Shown one piece after another: positions 36,310 through 45,477 of a DNA stretch of 64,000 nucleotides. The position numbers and the translations under genes are program-made. Under the pieces are notes generated by a model, which made no database searches, had not been told where the DNA came from, and saw nothing but the letters and a program-made list of their open reading frames with translations. Origin of the DNA: Roseibium polysiphoniae (GTDB taxonomy: Bacteria > Pseudomonadota > Alphaproteobacteria > Rhizobiales > Stappiaceae); the NCBI RefSeq assembly GCF_014842925.1, contig NZ_JACYXJ010000004.1, positions 1 through 64,000 on the forward strand. The letters run 5' to 3'. Numbering within the stretch: position 1 is the stretch's first letter; every line of letters starts with the position of its first letter.

Positions 36310-37224
36310 ATGAGCGATGATCTGGACCAACCAACGGTGGCACGACGTCTTAGCCCGAGAGCTCGCACCTCTCTTGCGGACATGAATGCGCCTGCGTCGG
36401 GCGCCCGGCCGGATCTTGGGGATGAGCCAACGGTTGCGATCCTCGGAGAGGATCAATTCGGGCAAAAAAAGCCTTCCGCGAACAATGGCTCGCCTGGGGG
36501 GACTGTTCCGACAGCCTCTACGATTGTGCGTTTGCTGGAGCCAGAGCCGGAGCGGCGGATTGTCCGTGCAGCGTCACCGCTGCTCTTGCTGATTTCCCAG
36601 CTGAGAAACTCGGTTGAACAGGCGGATGTCCGGGGACTTCGCCAACAGGTCGTGGAAGAGATCGACCGTTTTGAACAGGCAACCCAGAAAGATGGTGTCG
36701 AGGCGGGTGATATAATCGCGGCGAGGTACATCCTTTGTGCAACTGTTGATGAAACGGTGTTGATGACTCCTTGGGGCAGCCGCAGTGAGTGGAGCTCAAA
36801 CAGCCTCTTGAACCAGTTTCACAATGAGACCTGGGGCGGGGAAAAAGTTTTCAGCATCCTCGACAGGATCAGTGCCGAGCCGGCCAAGAAACTTTCTCTC
36901 CTCTTGCTGATACATTCCTGCCTGATGTTGGGCTTTGAGGGCCGTTTTCGGGTTCTGGAAGGTGGCAAGGATCAGCTGGAGGATTTGCGAAGTGAACTCT
37001 CCAGGACGATCCGGCGATACAGCAATGTGAAGCCCGACCAGCCACTGTCCAAAGTTGTCAAAGGCTTCCAGCGGGGACGCCGCCTGAGCACCTTGCCGCC
37101 TTTGTGGATCCTCGGGACAATCGGTTTGTTCCTCTTGGTTGTTGTCCGTGGCTATGCCGAATTCACTCTCGATGGTGAGCTCATTCCAGTCTTAAGCGAT
37201 ATCAAATCGCTGTCAGAGAAATAG
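36310..37224 (+). CDS. tssL: T6SS inner-membrane protein TssL (DotU/IcmH)
   Basis: The 304-residue protein has an unstructured N-terminal stretch of about 75 residues, a cytoplasmic hook domain (YILCATVDETVLMTPWG, WGGEKVFSILDR, LLIHSCLMLGFEGRFRV) and one C-terminal membrane helix (ILGTIGLFLLVVVRGYA). There is no OmpA-like peptidoglycan-binding extension, so anchoring to the wall must come from elsewhere. It lies 15 bases after tssK and 15 before tssM. Confidence 0.93.
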   Translation: MSDDLDQPTVARRLSPRARTSLADMNAPASGARPDLGDEPTVAILGEDQFGQKKPSANNGSPGGTVPTASTIVRLLEPEPERRIVRAASPLLLLISQLRNSVEQADVRGLRQQVVEEIDRFEQATQKDGVEAGDIIAARYILCATVDETVLMTPWGSRSEWSSNSLLNQFHNETWGGEKVFSILDRISAEPAKKLSLLLLIHSCLMLGFEGRFRVLEGGKDQLEDLRSELSRTIRRYSNVKPDQPLSKVVKGFQRGRRLSTLPPLWILGTIGLFLLVVVRGYAEFTLDGELIPVLSDIKSLSEK

Positions 37225-37239
37225 AAGGCTGCCGCGAAG

Positions 37240-40200
37240 ATGCTCAGGACCTACTTTGCAAGCCTGTTCCGCGCGCTTAGCCTAATCATCCTATTTGTTC
37301 TGATTGCTTGCTCGCTGCTGATCTGGTTCTTCGGCGGATATGTGACGATTGGCGGTGTGACACCGTTTCAGGAGACACCACCACGGCTCATTGCGATCAT
37401 CGGGCTTTTTACGGCCTTCTTCGCGATCACTTTTATCCGGCATGTGCTGGCGCGCAGATCGAATGCCAAGCTGATCAATTCCATGCTGGCCAACGACGAA
37501 CTTGTTTCCATGGGTAACGATCTGTCGTCGGATGAAGTGGAGTTGATACGCGAGCGTTTTGAAGCTGCCCTGAAGAAATTGAAGGACAACCCACTCGACG
37601 GTCGCAAACAGAGAAATTATCTCTCTGAACTGCCTTGGTACATCATCATTGGTCCACCTGGCACCGGCAAGACGACAATCCTTCGAAACTCCGGTCTTGA
37701 ATTTCCCCTGGCCGATAGCGGCCAGGAAGCCTTGCAGGGCATCGGGGGGACCCGAAACTGTGACTGGTGGATTTCCAATGAAGCCGTCCTGATCGATACA
37801 GCTGGCCGTTACACCACCCAAGACGTCAATAAGGGCATCGACGCGGCCGCGTGGAGCGGTTTTCTCGATCTTCTGGTCAAGTTCAGGCGGCGCCGTCCGA
37901 TCAATGGGGTGATGCTTGCGATCAGCATTGAGGATGTGGCTCTTGCCGGGGAAGAGGAGCGAGCGAGGCAAGCCGAGACCCTTCGGCAGCGACTGAGGGA
38001 GCTCCATCGCGTTTTCGGTATGCGGTTGCCGGTCTATGTCATGTTTACGAAATGCGATCTGATCGCAGGTTTCGATGAATATTTTGACGCCGTAAAGGAA
38101 GATGAGCGGGAACAGGTGTGGGGCGTCACCTTCCCCTATGATGATGAGCAGGTCACAGTTGGCCCGGCATTCGAGACCAACTTTATCGATCTCGTCTCCC
38201 GGTTGGAGCGGCAAATCCCGGCCAAGCTTTCCGAAGAACGGAACAACAGCCGCCGCTGTCGGATCTACGGCTTTCCCTATGAGTTCGGCAGCCTGTCGCA
38301 AGTTCTGCGCGGTTTCCTGACCGATGTGTTCCGCTCGAGCCGCTATGAAGCGCAACCCCTGCTGCGCGGTGTTTACTTCACATCCGGCACGCAGGAAGGA
38401 ACCCCGTTCGATCGCTTGCTCGGTGCAATGGGGCGCAGTTTTTCGCTCTCGGCCAGCCAGCAGTTGCCTTTGAACGGTCAGGGAAAAGCTTATTTTATCA
38501 AGAATCTGCTGACGGACATCATCTTTCCGGAACAAAACCTGGTTGGAAAGAACACGAAGGTCGAAAGGCGTTTGGCGGCGCTCTATGCAGCTTCGCTTGC
38601 CGGTCTCGCTGCGTGTGTCGTCGGGCTTTCTCTCTACTGGCTTTCTGGTTTGTACTACAGCCAAGAGGTTGTTGAGCGGGCCGAGGAGAACACGGAGCTT
38701 GTGAGCGTCCGGCTGGACGAGGCCAAACAGAATCGCTCCCTGGTCAACATCTTGCCGACCCTAAATGCGGCGGAGAAACTGCGTGATGACGTTGCCAACT
38801 CTTCGAATTGGCTGACTGGTGCGTTCTTCAGCGTTGAGGGGGAGAGCAGCCTCTATCCGGCGGCTGATGAAATCTATCATTCCATTCTGCTGGAATACCT
38901 TCTGCCCTCCATCTCGTCGCGTTTGGCAACGCAGATCCAGCTGGTTTCCAGCGCGACAGACGGCAACAGCGTTTTGCTGCGCGATCAGTTGGAAACCTAT
39001 CTGATGCTCACCACCGGTCAGAATTTTGACCCGAGTAAGGTCGGCAAGACGTTCAAGGAGCAGAACGAGGCAGCGTTTGTCCTCAATCCGCAGAACCGGG
39101 CAGCCATGCAGGAGCACATGGATACGCTGGTTACGCTATTGCCGGCGGTTGCGCCCGCCGATGTCCCGATCGTAGAAGCTGCTCGTACGCGCATTCAAAA
39201 AGTCCCGCAAGCGTCTGATATCTACAATCGTATGGTCGCAGATGCCGTGCAGAGATATCGACTGGCTCCCATCGATATCGTCCGCGTTTTGGGATCGGGC
39301 TCGCTTTATGTCGATACCGCCGTCAGCAGCGGTCAGAGCATCATACAAGGGCTCTACACCAAAAACGGCTTCTACAATTTCTTCCTGCCGCGCTTGCCGC
39401 AATACATCAGGGAATCCATCGGGACAGATTGGGTTCTGGGCAATGACGGCCTCAATGATCAGGCCTACAACAAATTGGCCAACCAGATCGTCAAACTCTA
39501 TACGGATGATTACGTCTCTGCCTGGCGTGGCGGTGTGACATTTGTAAGAGTTATTGAGCTGGGTTCCCTCGGGCGTGCGCAGATTGTTCTCCAAGACCTT
39601 TCGAGCCCACAGTCTCCGCTTACCAATCTTCTCTCCGTATTGCGTGAGAACACACAGCTGCCGTTGCCCGGTGACGATACGGATCCTGCGGCGGCAGCGG
39701 TCGCCGGAGCCGCGCCGCCTGCAGCCGGCGGGTTGGTCACCTCGGCAACAGATGCGCTGAAAAAAAATGCGATCGAGACGGCCTTTGGCGATGCCCCTTG
39801 GCCAGGCCTGAAGATCGAGGAGGCTTTTCGCCCGTTGATCAACCTGGCTGACCCGTCAAGTGGGCAGGCCGCGCTTGATCGGGTCCAACAGCTGTTCGGC
39901 GACCTTTACGGCAACGTCTCCGGGATCGTCACCGCGCCGGACCCCAATCAGGCCGCTTTCGATTTCGTGTCCAAACGCGTGAAGTCACCGACAAGCGACG
40001 CATTTACCACCCTGCGATCTGAGGCGGCCATCAAACCTGAGCCTGTTCGCTCCCTGGTCTTGTCGATTGTCAATCGCACCTGGCAGCTGATGATGAAATC
40101 CAGCTATCTCCACGTGAATGGAAAGTGGCAGGACGAGGTGGTTCCAGTCTGCAATTCGATCATGACCGGCCGGTATCCATTCACGCCAAGCGCCGAAGAA

Positions 40201-40809
40201 GATGTCGCCCTTCAGGATTTCACTGAGCTGTTTGGCCCTGCGGGTATCATCGACACGTTCTTCAAGGAGAACATGTCACCTTTCGTGACAGTTCGCGGGC
40301 GGCAATACGCGGAAATTACGTCACAAGGCATAGGCCTGGGCCTTTCGAACGGGTCCCTGGCCCAGATGTCGACTGCACAGACCATTCGGGAAGCATTCTT
40401 CGGCAAGACGGGAACAACCCCAGAAGCAAAATTCACGATTCAGCCGACGTTTTTGGACCCGAACGCTCTGCGGTCGGTTCTCAAAATCGACGATGAGCAG
40501 ATTGTTTATCGCCATGGACCGGAACGCGCGCAGGACTTCGCCTGGCCGAGCAAGCTTGACGCAAGTGTTGCAGAGCTGTCGATCACGCTTCTGGACAATT
40601 CCAAAGAGACATTGGAGCGCAATGGCACCTGGGCAATCTTCCGAATGCTGACAGCCTCGGGTTTGTCGAAAGCCCGGGGACGGGATCAGTTCGTGTTTTC
40701 GATCGAAACCGAAGGAGCCAAGGCCAGTTACCGGCTTAATGCGGGAAGCGTGACAAACCCGTTCAACCTGGGCCTCTATTCTTCCTTCCGCTGTCCCCCT
40801 GCGCTTTAA
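37240..40809 (+). CDS. tssM: T6SS inner-membrane protein TssM (IcmF)
   Basis: TssM spans the inner membrane and periplasm and links TssL with TssJ. The 1189-residue protein has two N-terminal membrane helices (about 12-32 and 50-68), a cytoplasmic NTPase domain with an intact Walker A (GPPGTGKTT, about 138-146) and DTAGRY, a third membrane helix near 450-470 (LYAASLAGLAACVVGLSLYW), and a large periplasmic region with a C-terminal beta domain. Many IcmF proteins have lost Walker A; here ATP binding appears preserved. Confidence 0.95.
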   Translation: MLRTYFASLFRALSLIILFVLIACSLLIWFFGGYVTIGGVTPFQETPPRLIAIIGLFTAFFAITFIRHVLARRSNAKLINSMLANDELVSMGNDLSSDEVELIRERFEAALKKLKDNPLDGRKQRNYLSELPWYIIIGPPGTGKTTILRNSGLEFPLADSGQEALQGIGGTRNCDWWISNEAVLIDTAGRYTTQDVNKGIDAAAWSGFLDLLVKFRRRRPINGVMLAISIEDVALAGEEERARQAETLRQRLRELHRVFGMRLPVYVMFTKCDLIAGFDEYFDAVKEDEREQVWGVTFPYDDEQVTVGPAFETNFIDLVSRLERQIPAKLSEERNNSRRCRIYGFPYEFGSLSQVLRGFLTDVFRSSRYEAQPLLRGVYFTSGTQEGTPFDRLLGAMGRSFSLSASQQLPLNGQGKAYFIKNLLTDIIFPEQNLVGKNTKVERRLAALYAASLAGLAACVVGLSLYWLSGLYYSQEVVERAEENTELVSVRLDEAKQNRSLVNILPTLNAAEKLRDDVANSSNWLTGAFFSVEGESSLYPAADEIYHSILLEYLLPSISSRLATQIQLVSSATDGNSVLLRDQLETYLMLTTGQNFDPSKVGKTFKEQNEAAFVLNPQNRAAMQEHMDTLVTLLPAVAPADVPIVEAARTRIQKVPQASDIYNRMVADAVQRYRLAPIDIVRVLGSGSLYVDTAVSSGQSIIQGLYTKNGFYNFFLPRLPQYIRESIGTDWVLGNDGLNDQAYNKLANQIVKLYTDDYVSAWRGGVTFVRVIELGSLGRAQIVLQDLSSPQSPLTNLLSVLRENTQLPLPGDDTDPAAAAVAGAAPPAAGGLVTSATDALKKNAIETAFGDAPWPGLKIEEAFRPLINLADPSSGQAALDRVQQLFGDLYGNVSGIVTAPDPNQAAFDFVSKRVKSPTSDAFTTLRSEAAIKPEPVRSLVLSIVNRTWQLMMKSSYLHVNGKWQDEVVPVCNSIMTGRYPFTPSAEEDVALQDFTELFGPAGIIDTFFKENMSPFVTVRGRQYAEITSQGIGLGLSNGSLAQMSTAQTIREAFFGKTGTTPEAKFTIQPTFLDPNALRSVLKIDDEQIVYRHGPERAQDFAWPSKLDASVAELSITLLDNSKETLERNGTWAIFRMLTASGLSKARGRDQFVFSIETEGAKASYRLNAGSVTNPFNLGLYSSFRCPPAL

Positions 40810-40936
40810 TAGATATGATCTTGAGCGGAATTGCTTTTACGGTTGCGTTGATCGTCGGGCCTGCGTCTCGTTGAAGACGGTCTCGGGCCCCGAACCTAAA
40901 TTGCCGCTGTGAGTTTCATCAAATCTGGATTGCGCA

Positions 40937-41701
40937 ATGTCTGTCTGCGGCTATTTCGGCAAGATCCCCCTTGAAAGGGATTTCATATTTCATGGCCTTC
41001 CGACCCGGACAATGGACGCTTGGGCGGATGTCATGGCAGCGTGGATGGCTGCGAGCCGGGCGGTTGAACGCAGTCGGTGGAGTGAGCGTTACTATTCTGC
41101 GCCTATTTGGCGGTTTGTCGTTGGAAGAGGGCAGATTGACGGTGAGTGCTGGCTCGGGATCGTTGCAGCTTCAGTTGACGCCGTTGGACGCGAATTCCCA
41201 TTCGCAGTTTTGATCTCGGCCGATCTGGATTTGATGAAATCGCAGCCCATACCCTTTCTGGACAGGCTTTTGGACACTCTGGAAAGGCCCATGCTGTCCT
41301 TTATCGAGGGAGACCTTGGTCAAGACGAATTTCGGAATTTGATCCAGGCCGCCGCGCACCAGATGCAACGGGGAGCCGATGGTCCAGGCAGCAGTGACGC
41401 TTCCAGCATTATTCTCCCCCGGTCGCGCGATGACGGGATATGCCTATCCTATGAAAAACCGGAGGGGGGAGGCTTGGCGATTCAGTCCCTGCACAGCCTG
41501 CCGTCCCAAAACAAGGACGATCCTGCTGGCAGTCCCTGCCTTTGGTGGCATGATCGTGACGCAGGGCGTCCCGGTGAATACTGCGTGACCAAAAGCTTGC
41601 CAAAGGTAAGCAATGCAGCGCCCTATTTTCTTGGCAACTGGGGAGCTCATGGTTGGTCTCCCGAGCGCCTGGAAGACTATTTCAGTGAGACCTCCGACTG
41701 A
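40937..41701 (+). CDS. tagF: T6SS-associated protein TagF
   Basis: The 254-residue protein has the TagF/ImpM start (CGYFGKIPLERDFIFHGLP) and LGIVAASVDAVGREFPFAVL. TagF is a post-translational repressor in other T6SS, acting through Fha. Here it is encoded directly before the phosphatase and kinase of the same control pathway. Its stop overlaps the pppA start by one base (TGATG). Confidence 0.9.
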   Translation: MSVCGYFGKIPLERDFIFHGLPTRTMDAWADVMAAWMAASRAVERSRWSERYYSAPIWRFVVGRGQIDGECWLGIVAASVDAVGREFPFAVLISADLDLMKSQPIPFLDRLLDTLERPMLSFIEGDLGQDEFRNLIQAAAHQMQRGADGPGSSDASSIILPRSRDDGICLSYEKPEGGGLAIQSLHSLPSQNKDDPAGSPCLWWHDRDAGRPGEYCVTKSLPKVSNAAPYFLGNWGAHGWSPERLEDYFSETSD

Positions 41702-42417
41702 TGAGTGAGCAGAGCAGAATGGAAAGCGCATCGCCATCGCAGCTGAAACTGACGTTGGAAGCGGAAGTGGCGACCCGGAGAGGGCCTTCTCACGAATGCA
41801 ATGAGGATGCGTATTTCATTGACCTCGCCCAGGGCGTTTTTGTCGTAGCCGACGGCATGGGCGGCCATCGGGATGGTCATCTGGCCAGCAATGCAATCAT
41901 TTCCGAAATCTCTGCGGTGCAGAGTTCAGATGTCGAGCTTGAAGATCGGGTTCGTCTTCTGACGTCCGCCCTCGAAGAGGTCAATGGAACCCTTTATTCC
42001 CAATCTTTGGCTCTCCCTGGTGGTGACATCTCCGGTTCGACGGCACTCTGCCTGCTGATCAACAGCGGCTATGCCTGCTGCCTTTGGGCCGGAGATTCGA
42101 GGCTTTATCTTTTGCGCGACAATCACCTGTTCCTGGTGTCCGAGGATCACACGGAAGAAAGCGGAATGCTGACCCGGGCGATAGGATCTGCCCAAGACGT
42201 GGAGATCGATCGCCGGGTATTGAGCATTAAAGAGGATGACGTCTTCGTCTTATGCAGCGACGGGCTTCTCAAGGGCGCCAGCGAAGACGAGCTTGCAGAA
42301 ATGCTCAGCCAAGACGAGGTAGGGCTCGCTGACCGACTGCTGGCCAAATCGATCGTCGGTGGCTCGAAAGACGATATCACGCTTATTCTGGTCTGGGTCA
42401 GAAGTCATGACATCTGA
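41701..42417 (+). CDS. pppA: PP2C phosphatase PppA of the T6SS phospho-pathway
   Basis: The 238-residue protein is a PP2C-type (Stp1-like) phosphatase. Metal-binding motifs are visible: ECNEDAYFID, VVADGMGGH, DISGSTALCLL, WAGDSRLYLLRD, CSDGLLKGAS and GSKDDITLILV. In other systems PppA reverses the Fha phosphorylation made by PpkA. The gene overlaps the kinase gene by 11 bases. Confidence 0.93.
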   Translation: MSEQSRMESASPSQLKLTLEAEVATRRGPSHECNEDAYFIDLAQGVFVVADGMGGHRDGHLASNAIISEISAVQSSDVELEDRVRLLTSALEEVNGTLYSQSLALPGGDISGSTALCLLINSGYACCLWAGDSRLYLLRDNHLFLVSEDHTEESGMLTRAIGSAQDVEIDRRVLSIKEDDVFVLCSDGLLKGASEDELAEMLSQDEVGLADRLLAKSIVGGSKDDITLILVWVRSHDI

Positions 42418-43366
42418 TACTGGCGTCCGGAAGACCCCTCCAACAAAAACCAAGAAGGCCGGAAAGCCGAAGTCCCCGGTTCGCCCAGGCGTCGTCCTGA
42501 GGGGCCGCTTTGAATTGCTGGAGGAAATTGGCCGCGGTGGGCTGTCCGTTGTTTTCAAGGCCCGTGACAAAGTCGCGGCCGACGCCGGTCTTGCAGATCC
42601 CCATGTTGCATTGAAAATCATCCTTGCGGGTGATGCCGTTGAACCGGATATTGTCTCATTGATGCACCGGGAAGCCCGACGGCTTAGGGATCTGGTTCAC
42701 CCTAATATCGTCCGTGTCTACGACATGGATGTCGAGGGTCAACTGCACTTCATGGTGATGGAGCATCTGAACGGAAAGACGCTATCCCAGGCCTTTAGGG
42801 AAACGCCGGCGCACATTCTCGACGCCAGAAAGGTCAATCGTCTCGTTCAGGATGTGGCCGCTGCACTGTCCTTTTCCCACGGACGCGGGATCGTTCACGC
42901 AGACCTGAAACCCGGCAATATCTTCATCGAACGCAATGGCGCCGTTAAGCTGATCGACTTCAATATTGCCTTCCCGGTTGCCCGCCCGATGAAGGTCACA
43001 GAGGAAGACACGATACAGATACTGGGCCGATTGGGTGCTGTTACGCCTGCTTATGCGTCACCGCAAAGGCTGAATGATGCGGAGCCTTGCGAGGCAGACG
43101 ACGTCTTTTCACTCGCGGTGCTGACCTATATGGCCCTGTCCGGTCGGCGCCCGTTTGGCGGCAAAACGTCGCTTGAAGCGTTGAAAGAAGAGGTTGCTCC
43201 AGAGCCCATTCGAGGTCTGCATCGGCGGAGCTGGAAGGCAATCGAAAACGGCCTGGCGTTAGACGATGCCAGTAGAACGCCATCGGCGGCGCAATTTGCA
43301 TTGGAATTTACGCGTCAAAACGTGTTCTCGGTCGCCAATCGCCTGATGGCACCCCTGCAAAGATAG
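42407..43366 (+). CDS. ppkA: Ser/Thr kinase PpkA of the T6SS phospho-pathway
   Basis: The 319-residue protein is a Hanks-type kinase: glycine loop GRGGLSVVFKA, catalytic Lys in HVALKIIL, catalytic loop VHADLKPGNIF, and metal site IDFNIAF, where Asn replaces the Gly of DFG. It lacks the membrane helix and sensor domain of Pseudomonas PpkA, so activation must be cytoplasmic. I chose ATG 42407 inside the end of pppA because the upstream frame only overlaps that gene. It is the last gene of the plus-strand T6SS operon. Confidence 0.9.
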   Translation: MTSDTGVRKTPPTKTKKAGKPKSPVRPGVVLRGRFELLEEIGRGGLSVVFKARDKVAADAGLADPHVALKIILAGDAVEPDIVSLMHREARRLRDLVHPNIVRVYDMDVEGQLHFMVMEHLNGKTLSQAFRETPAHILDARKVNRLVQDVAAALSFSHGRGIVHADLKPGNIFIERNGAVKLIDFNIAFPVARPMKVTEEDTIQILGRLGAVTPAYASPQRLNDAEPCEADDVFSLAVLTYMALSGRRPFGGKTSLEALKEEVAPEPIRGLHRRSWKAIENGLALDDASRTPSAAQFALEFTRQNVFSVANRLMAPLQR

Positions 43367-43395
43367 TCAGGTATTCGACTCTGGAGCCCACATTT

Positions 43396-45105
43396 CTAAA
43401 CAGGGATCTTGAATTCGAATTCCTGCTGAGGCGCGATATCAGGTGTCGAACGTGCTGCAATCTCGATGACTGAGCCGCCATCATCATCGTCACCCAGATT
43501 GACGTCAAACACCATCTTGCCCGAGTAGATGTCATTAAGCTGGGCAAGGCGAAGACGCAGCGTCTGCAGCATTTCGTCGACGGGTTGATCAGCGGAGAAG
43601 GTTTCCATGAGAACGGACTGTAGCAGCGTGTTGAGGCGCGCCAGAACCAGTGCGTTTGTGAGAGACTGATCTCCCTTTCCGTTGGCAATAGTGGCTGGCT
43701 GGCCGAAGAAGACACTGGCCCGGTTTTCCTGACCCGAAAGCACGGTGATTCCAGTTTGGGCGAGTGCTTCCGAGCTGTCCCTGGAGATCGTTGCGCGAAC
43801 GGCGTCACCAACCTCGCGTCCGCCAATGTGCTTTGATTGCACCTCCAGCGCATCGAATTCGGCCCTAAGCCCTGGTGTCAGCATTGGCCAGCCGGTCCTG
43901 GCCACCTGCTGCGAGATCATGGTGGCAGCGATCCAGCATGACGGGATGAAATAGGCGGGACTGTCTTGGCTCATGGTGCGTGCACAGCCATCATTCCACA
44001 ATAGGCCTAGATGATGCGCTGCATCGTTGTCTCGAAGCGAAAAGAAGCCCTCATGTCCGGTAGATCCGATGACCTCCTGGGGCGCGTCTCTCATGGCAAG
44101 CTCGCTTGCTGCAACGCCTGAAAAGTCGGGAGTGAGAGTGGCCAACGAAAGCGTGTCGAATGTATGAGCTGTGCTCGCCAAAGCTTTCAATTCGGCAACA
44201 CCGGCGTTTTTGAGATCGCACCGATTTGTAAAAACGACAAGATCGAAGAGTTCCGCCGACAGTGCTTCTTCAAGGCGCTGGGAGATATCACCAGCGTCAG
44301 CATCGAGTGGTATTTGAAGAAGTGAGGCATCCGGCGTCTGGTCTTTTGGGGTGCTGCTGAGTAGGAGCCGGAGACCAACCCAATTCTCAAGGATTTGCTG
44401 GCATCTTGGGACTGACAGAAAAGCCTTGGTCTGCAGCGCCAAGAGCCGCTCGACACCTGGAATCGGGGCTTCCTCTGGTGCACTCCTGGACGTTTCTGGC
44501 GGGATGTTTTGTTCGATAAAGGAGTCCAGCAGACCCCTGGCTGCTGTCGCCGGGGCCTCAGGGATCTCGACCATTGACAGTAGTCTGTCGAGGTCATCCA
44601 AGATGTCCGGATTCATATCTTGCTTGGTCGTTTCTTCCGCCACACCGGTCTTTTGATGTTTGGTAGGCCGCGACGTCTTTTCCGGCTGTGATGCGCTTTC
44701 AGCCAGCTTGTCATACCGTTGACCGAACCGCTCAAGAGACTGGAAGTCCCCGGCCTTGAGTGCGGGGCCAATCTCGCTCTTGTAAGAAAACTGGGTCGCA
44801 AGCTTTTCTGGACGCAAGTGAGAGAGCTTCGCAAGGCGGAGCGTTTCAGACAGGACGGGGGGATAGGACCCGAGAAGGTTCTCCGCCTCAATCGTGAACT
44901 GTGGAGCCAGGTCCGAGAGAAGCTCAGCGAGATCCCGACTGGCCAGGTCGTGGCAATCGCCGTTTTCCTCTATTCCGAAATCCCCAACAAGAAGCATCCG
45001 GTAAGCGGGCGTGGGCGGAACTTCTTGCAGCCCATTGTCCGAACCAAGTCCGAAGGTCGTCGTAAAAGATCTGATTCCCGCTTGATGCTCGTTGTCGTCA
45101 GCCAT
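43396..45105 (-). CDS. Single-chain TssB-TssC-like sheath paralogue
   Basis: The 569-residue protein seems to join divergent copies of both sheath subunits. Residues 30-135 align with TssB: YRMLLVGDFG matches KMVVLGDYT, and LRPEKLATQFSYKSEIGPAL matches the TssB segment FTPEAIVRQTPELNKLLEL. After a linker (about 140-170), residues 170-569 align with TssC: LDDLDRLLSMVEI, RCQQILENWVGLRLLL and ITVLSGQENRASVFFGQPAT match the TssC segments DQILHE, FKTLESSWRSLKFVI and FISLTMRKGSDNAAFFSANS. It is the last gene of the VgrG/spike operon, not of the sheath operon. The role may be a cap, adaptor or regulator of the sheath; this is inferred. Confidence 0.7.
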   Translation of the reverse strand: MADDNEHQAGIRSFTTTFGLGSDNGLQEVPPTPAYRMLLVGDFGIEENGDCHDLASRDLAELLSDLAPQFTIEAENLLGSYPPVLSETLRLAKLSHLRPEKLATQFSYKSEIGPALKAGDFQSLERFGQRYDKLAESASQPEKTSRPTKHQKTGVAEETTKQDMNPDILDDLDRLLSMVEIPEAPATAARGLLDSFIEQNIPPETSRSAPEEAPIPGVERLLALQTKAFLSVPRCQQILENWVGLRLLLSSTPKDQTPDASLLQIPLDADAGDISQRLEEALSAELFDLVVFTNRCDLKNAGVAELKALASTAHTFDTLSLATLTPDFSGVAASELAMRDAPQEVIGSTGHEGFFSLRDNDAAHHLGLLWNDGCARTMSQDSPAYFIPSCWIAATMISQQVARTGWPMLTPGLRAEFDALEVQSKHIGGREVGDAVRATISRDSSEALAQTGITVLSGQENRASVFFGQPATIANGKGDQSLTNALVLARLNTLLQSVLMETFSADQPVDEMLQTLRLRLAQLNDIYSGKMVFDVNLGDDDDGGSVIEIAARSTPDIAPQQEFEFKIPV

Positions 45106-45111
45106 GAGGTT

Positions 45112-45465
45112 TCAGCCCCTGCGGTTTAGGAGGGTCGGTGAGGCATCGATCGATAAGAACGCAAGTGTCTGTCTATCGAGAACGACCTTGCCCTGAACTT
45201 CGTAGCCCGCCGTTGTGTCTGCGACATGTCCCGATATGCCGAACACGATGGCGGTTCTGGTGCCTACCATGGAAGTGTCGAGAGGCGTCAGGGTCAGATC
45301 GAGGTTCAGTGGACCACCGTCACTCATGACAACGGATGTCCGTCCGAGGGCACGCGCCGCGCCACCGCCCTCAAGATAAACCTGAGGAGAGCGGTTGCGG
45401 ATGTAGTCATAAATCGCGGCGCGCATTGGGTCGGGTTCGCGCAGGGCCGGCCGCCATGAAGCCAT
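45112..45465 (-). CDS. Conserved-looking protein of unknown function in the spike operon
   Basis: The 117-residue protein has no recognised domain. It begins MASWRPALREPDPM and contains strands such as SVVMSDGGPLNLDLTLTPLD and TAIVFGISGHVAD, suggesting a small beta-rich fold. It lies 12 bases after the TPR protein gene and 6 bases before the TssB-TssC-like gene, so it is surely cotranscribed with both. It might be a partner or chaperone of the latter. Confidence 0.65.
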   Translation of the reverse strand: MASWRPALREPDPMRAAIYDYIRNRSPQVYLEGGGAARALGRTSVVMSDGGPLNLDLTLTPLDTSMVGTRTAIVFGISGHVADTTAGYEVQGKVVLDRQTLAFLSIDASPTLLNRRG

Positions 45466-45477
45466 CAGATGTCCTTG

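Noticed and set aside
37291-38664. Open frame of 457 codons antisense to tssM
   Set aside because: It mirrors the coding frame of a well-supported gene, its composition is that of a shadow frame, and it has no ribosome site or recognisable domain.
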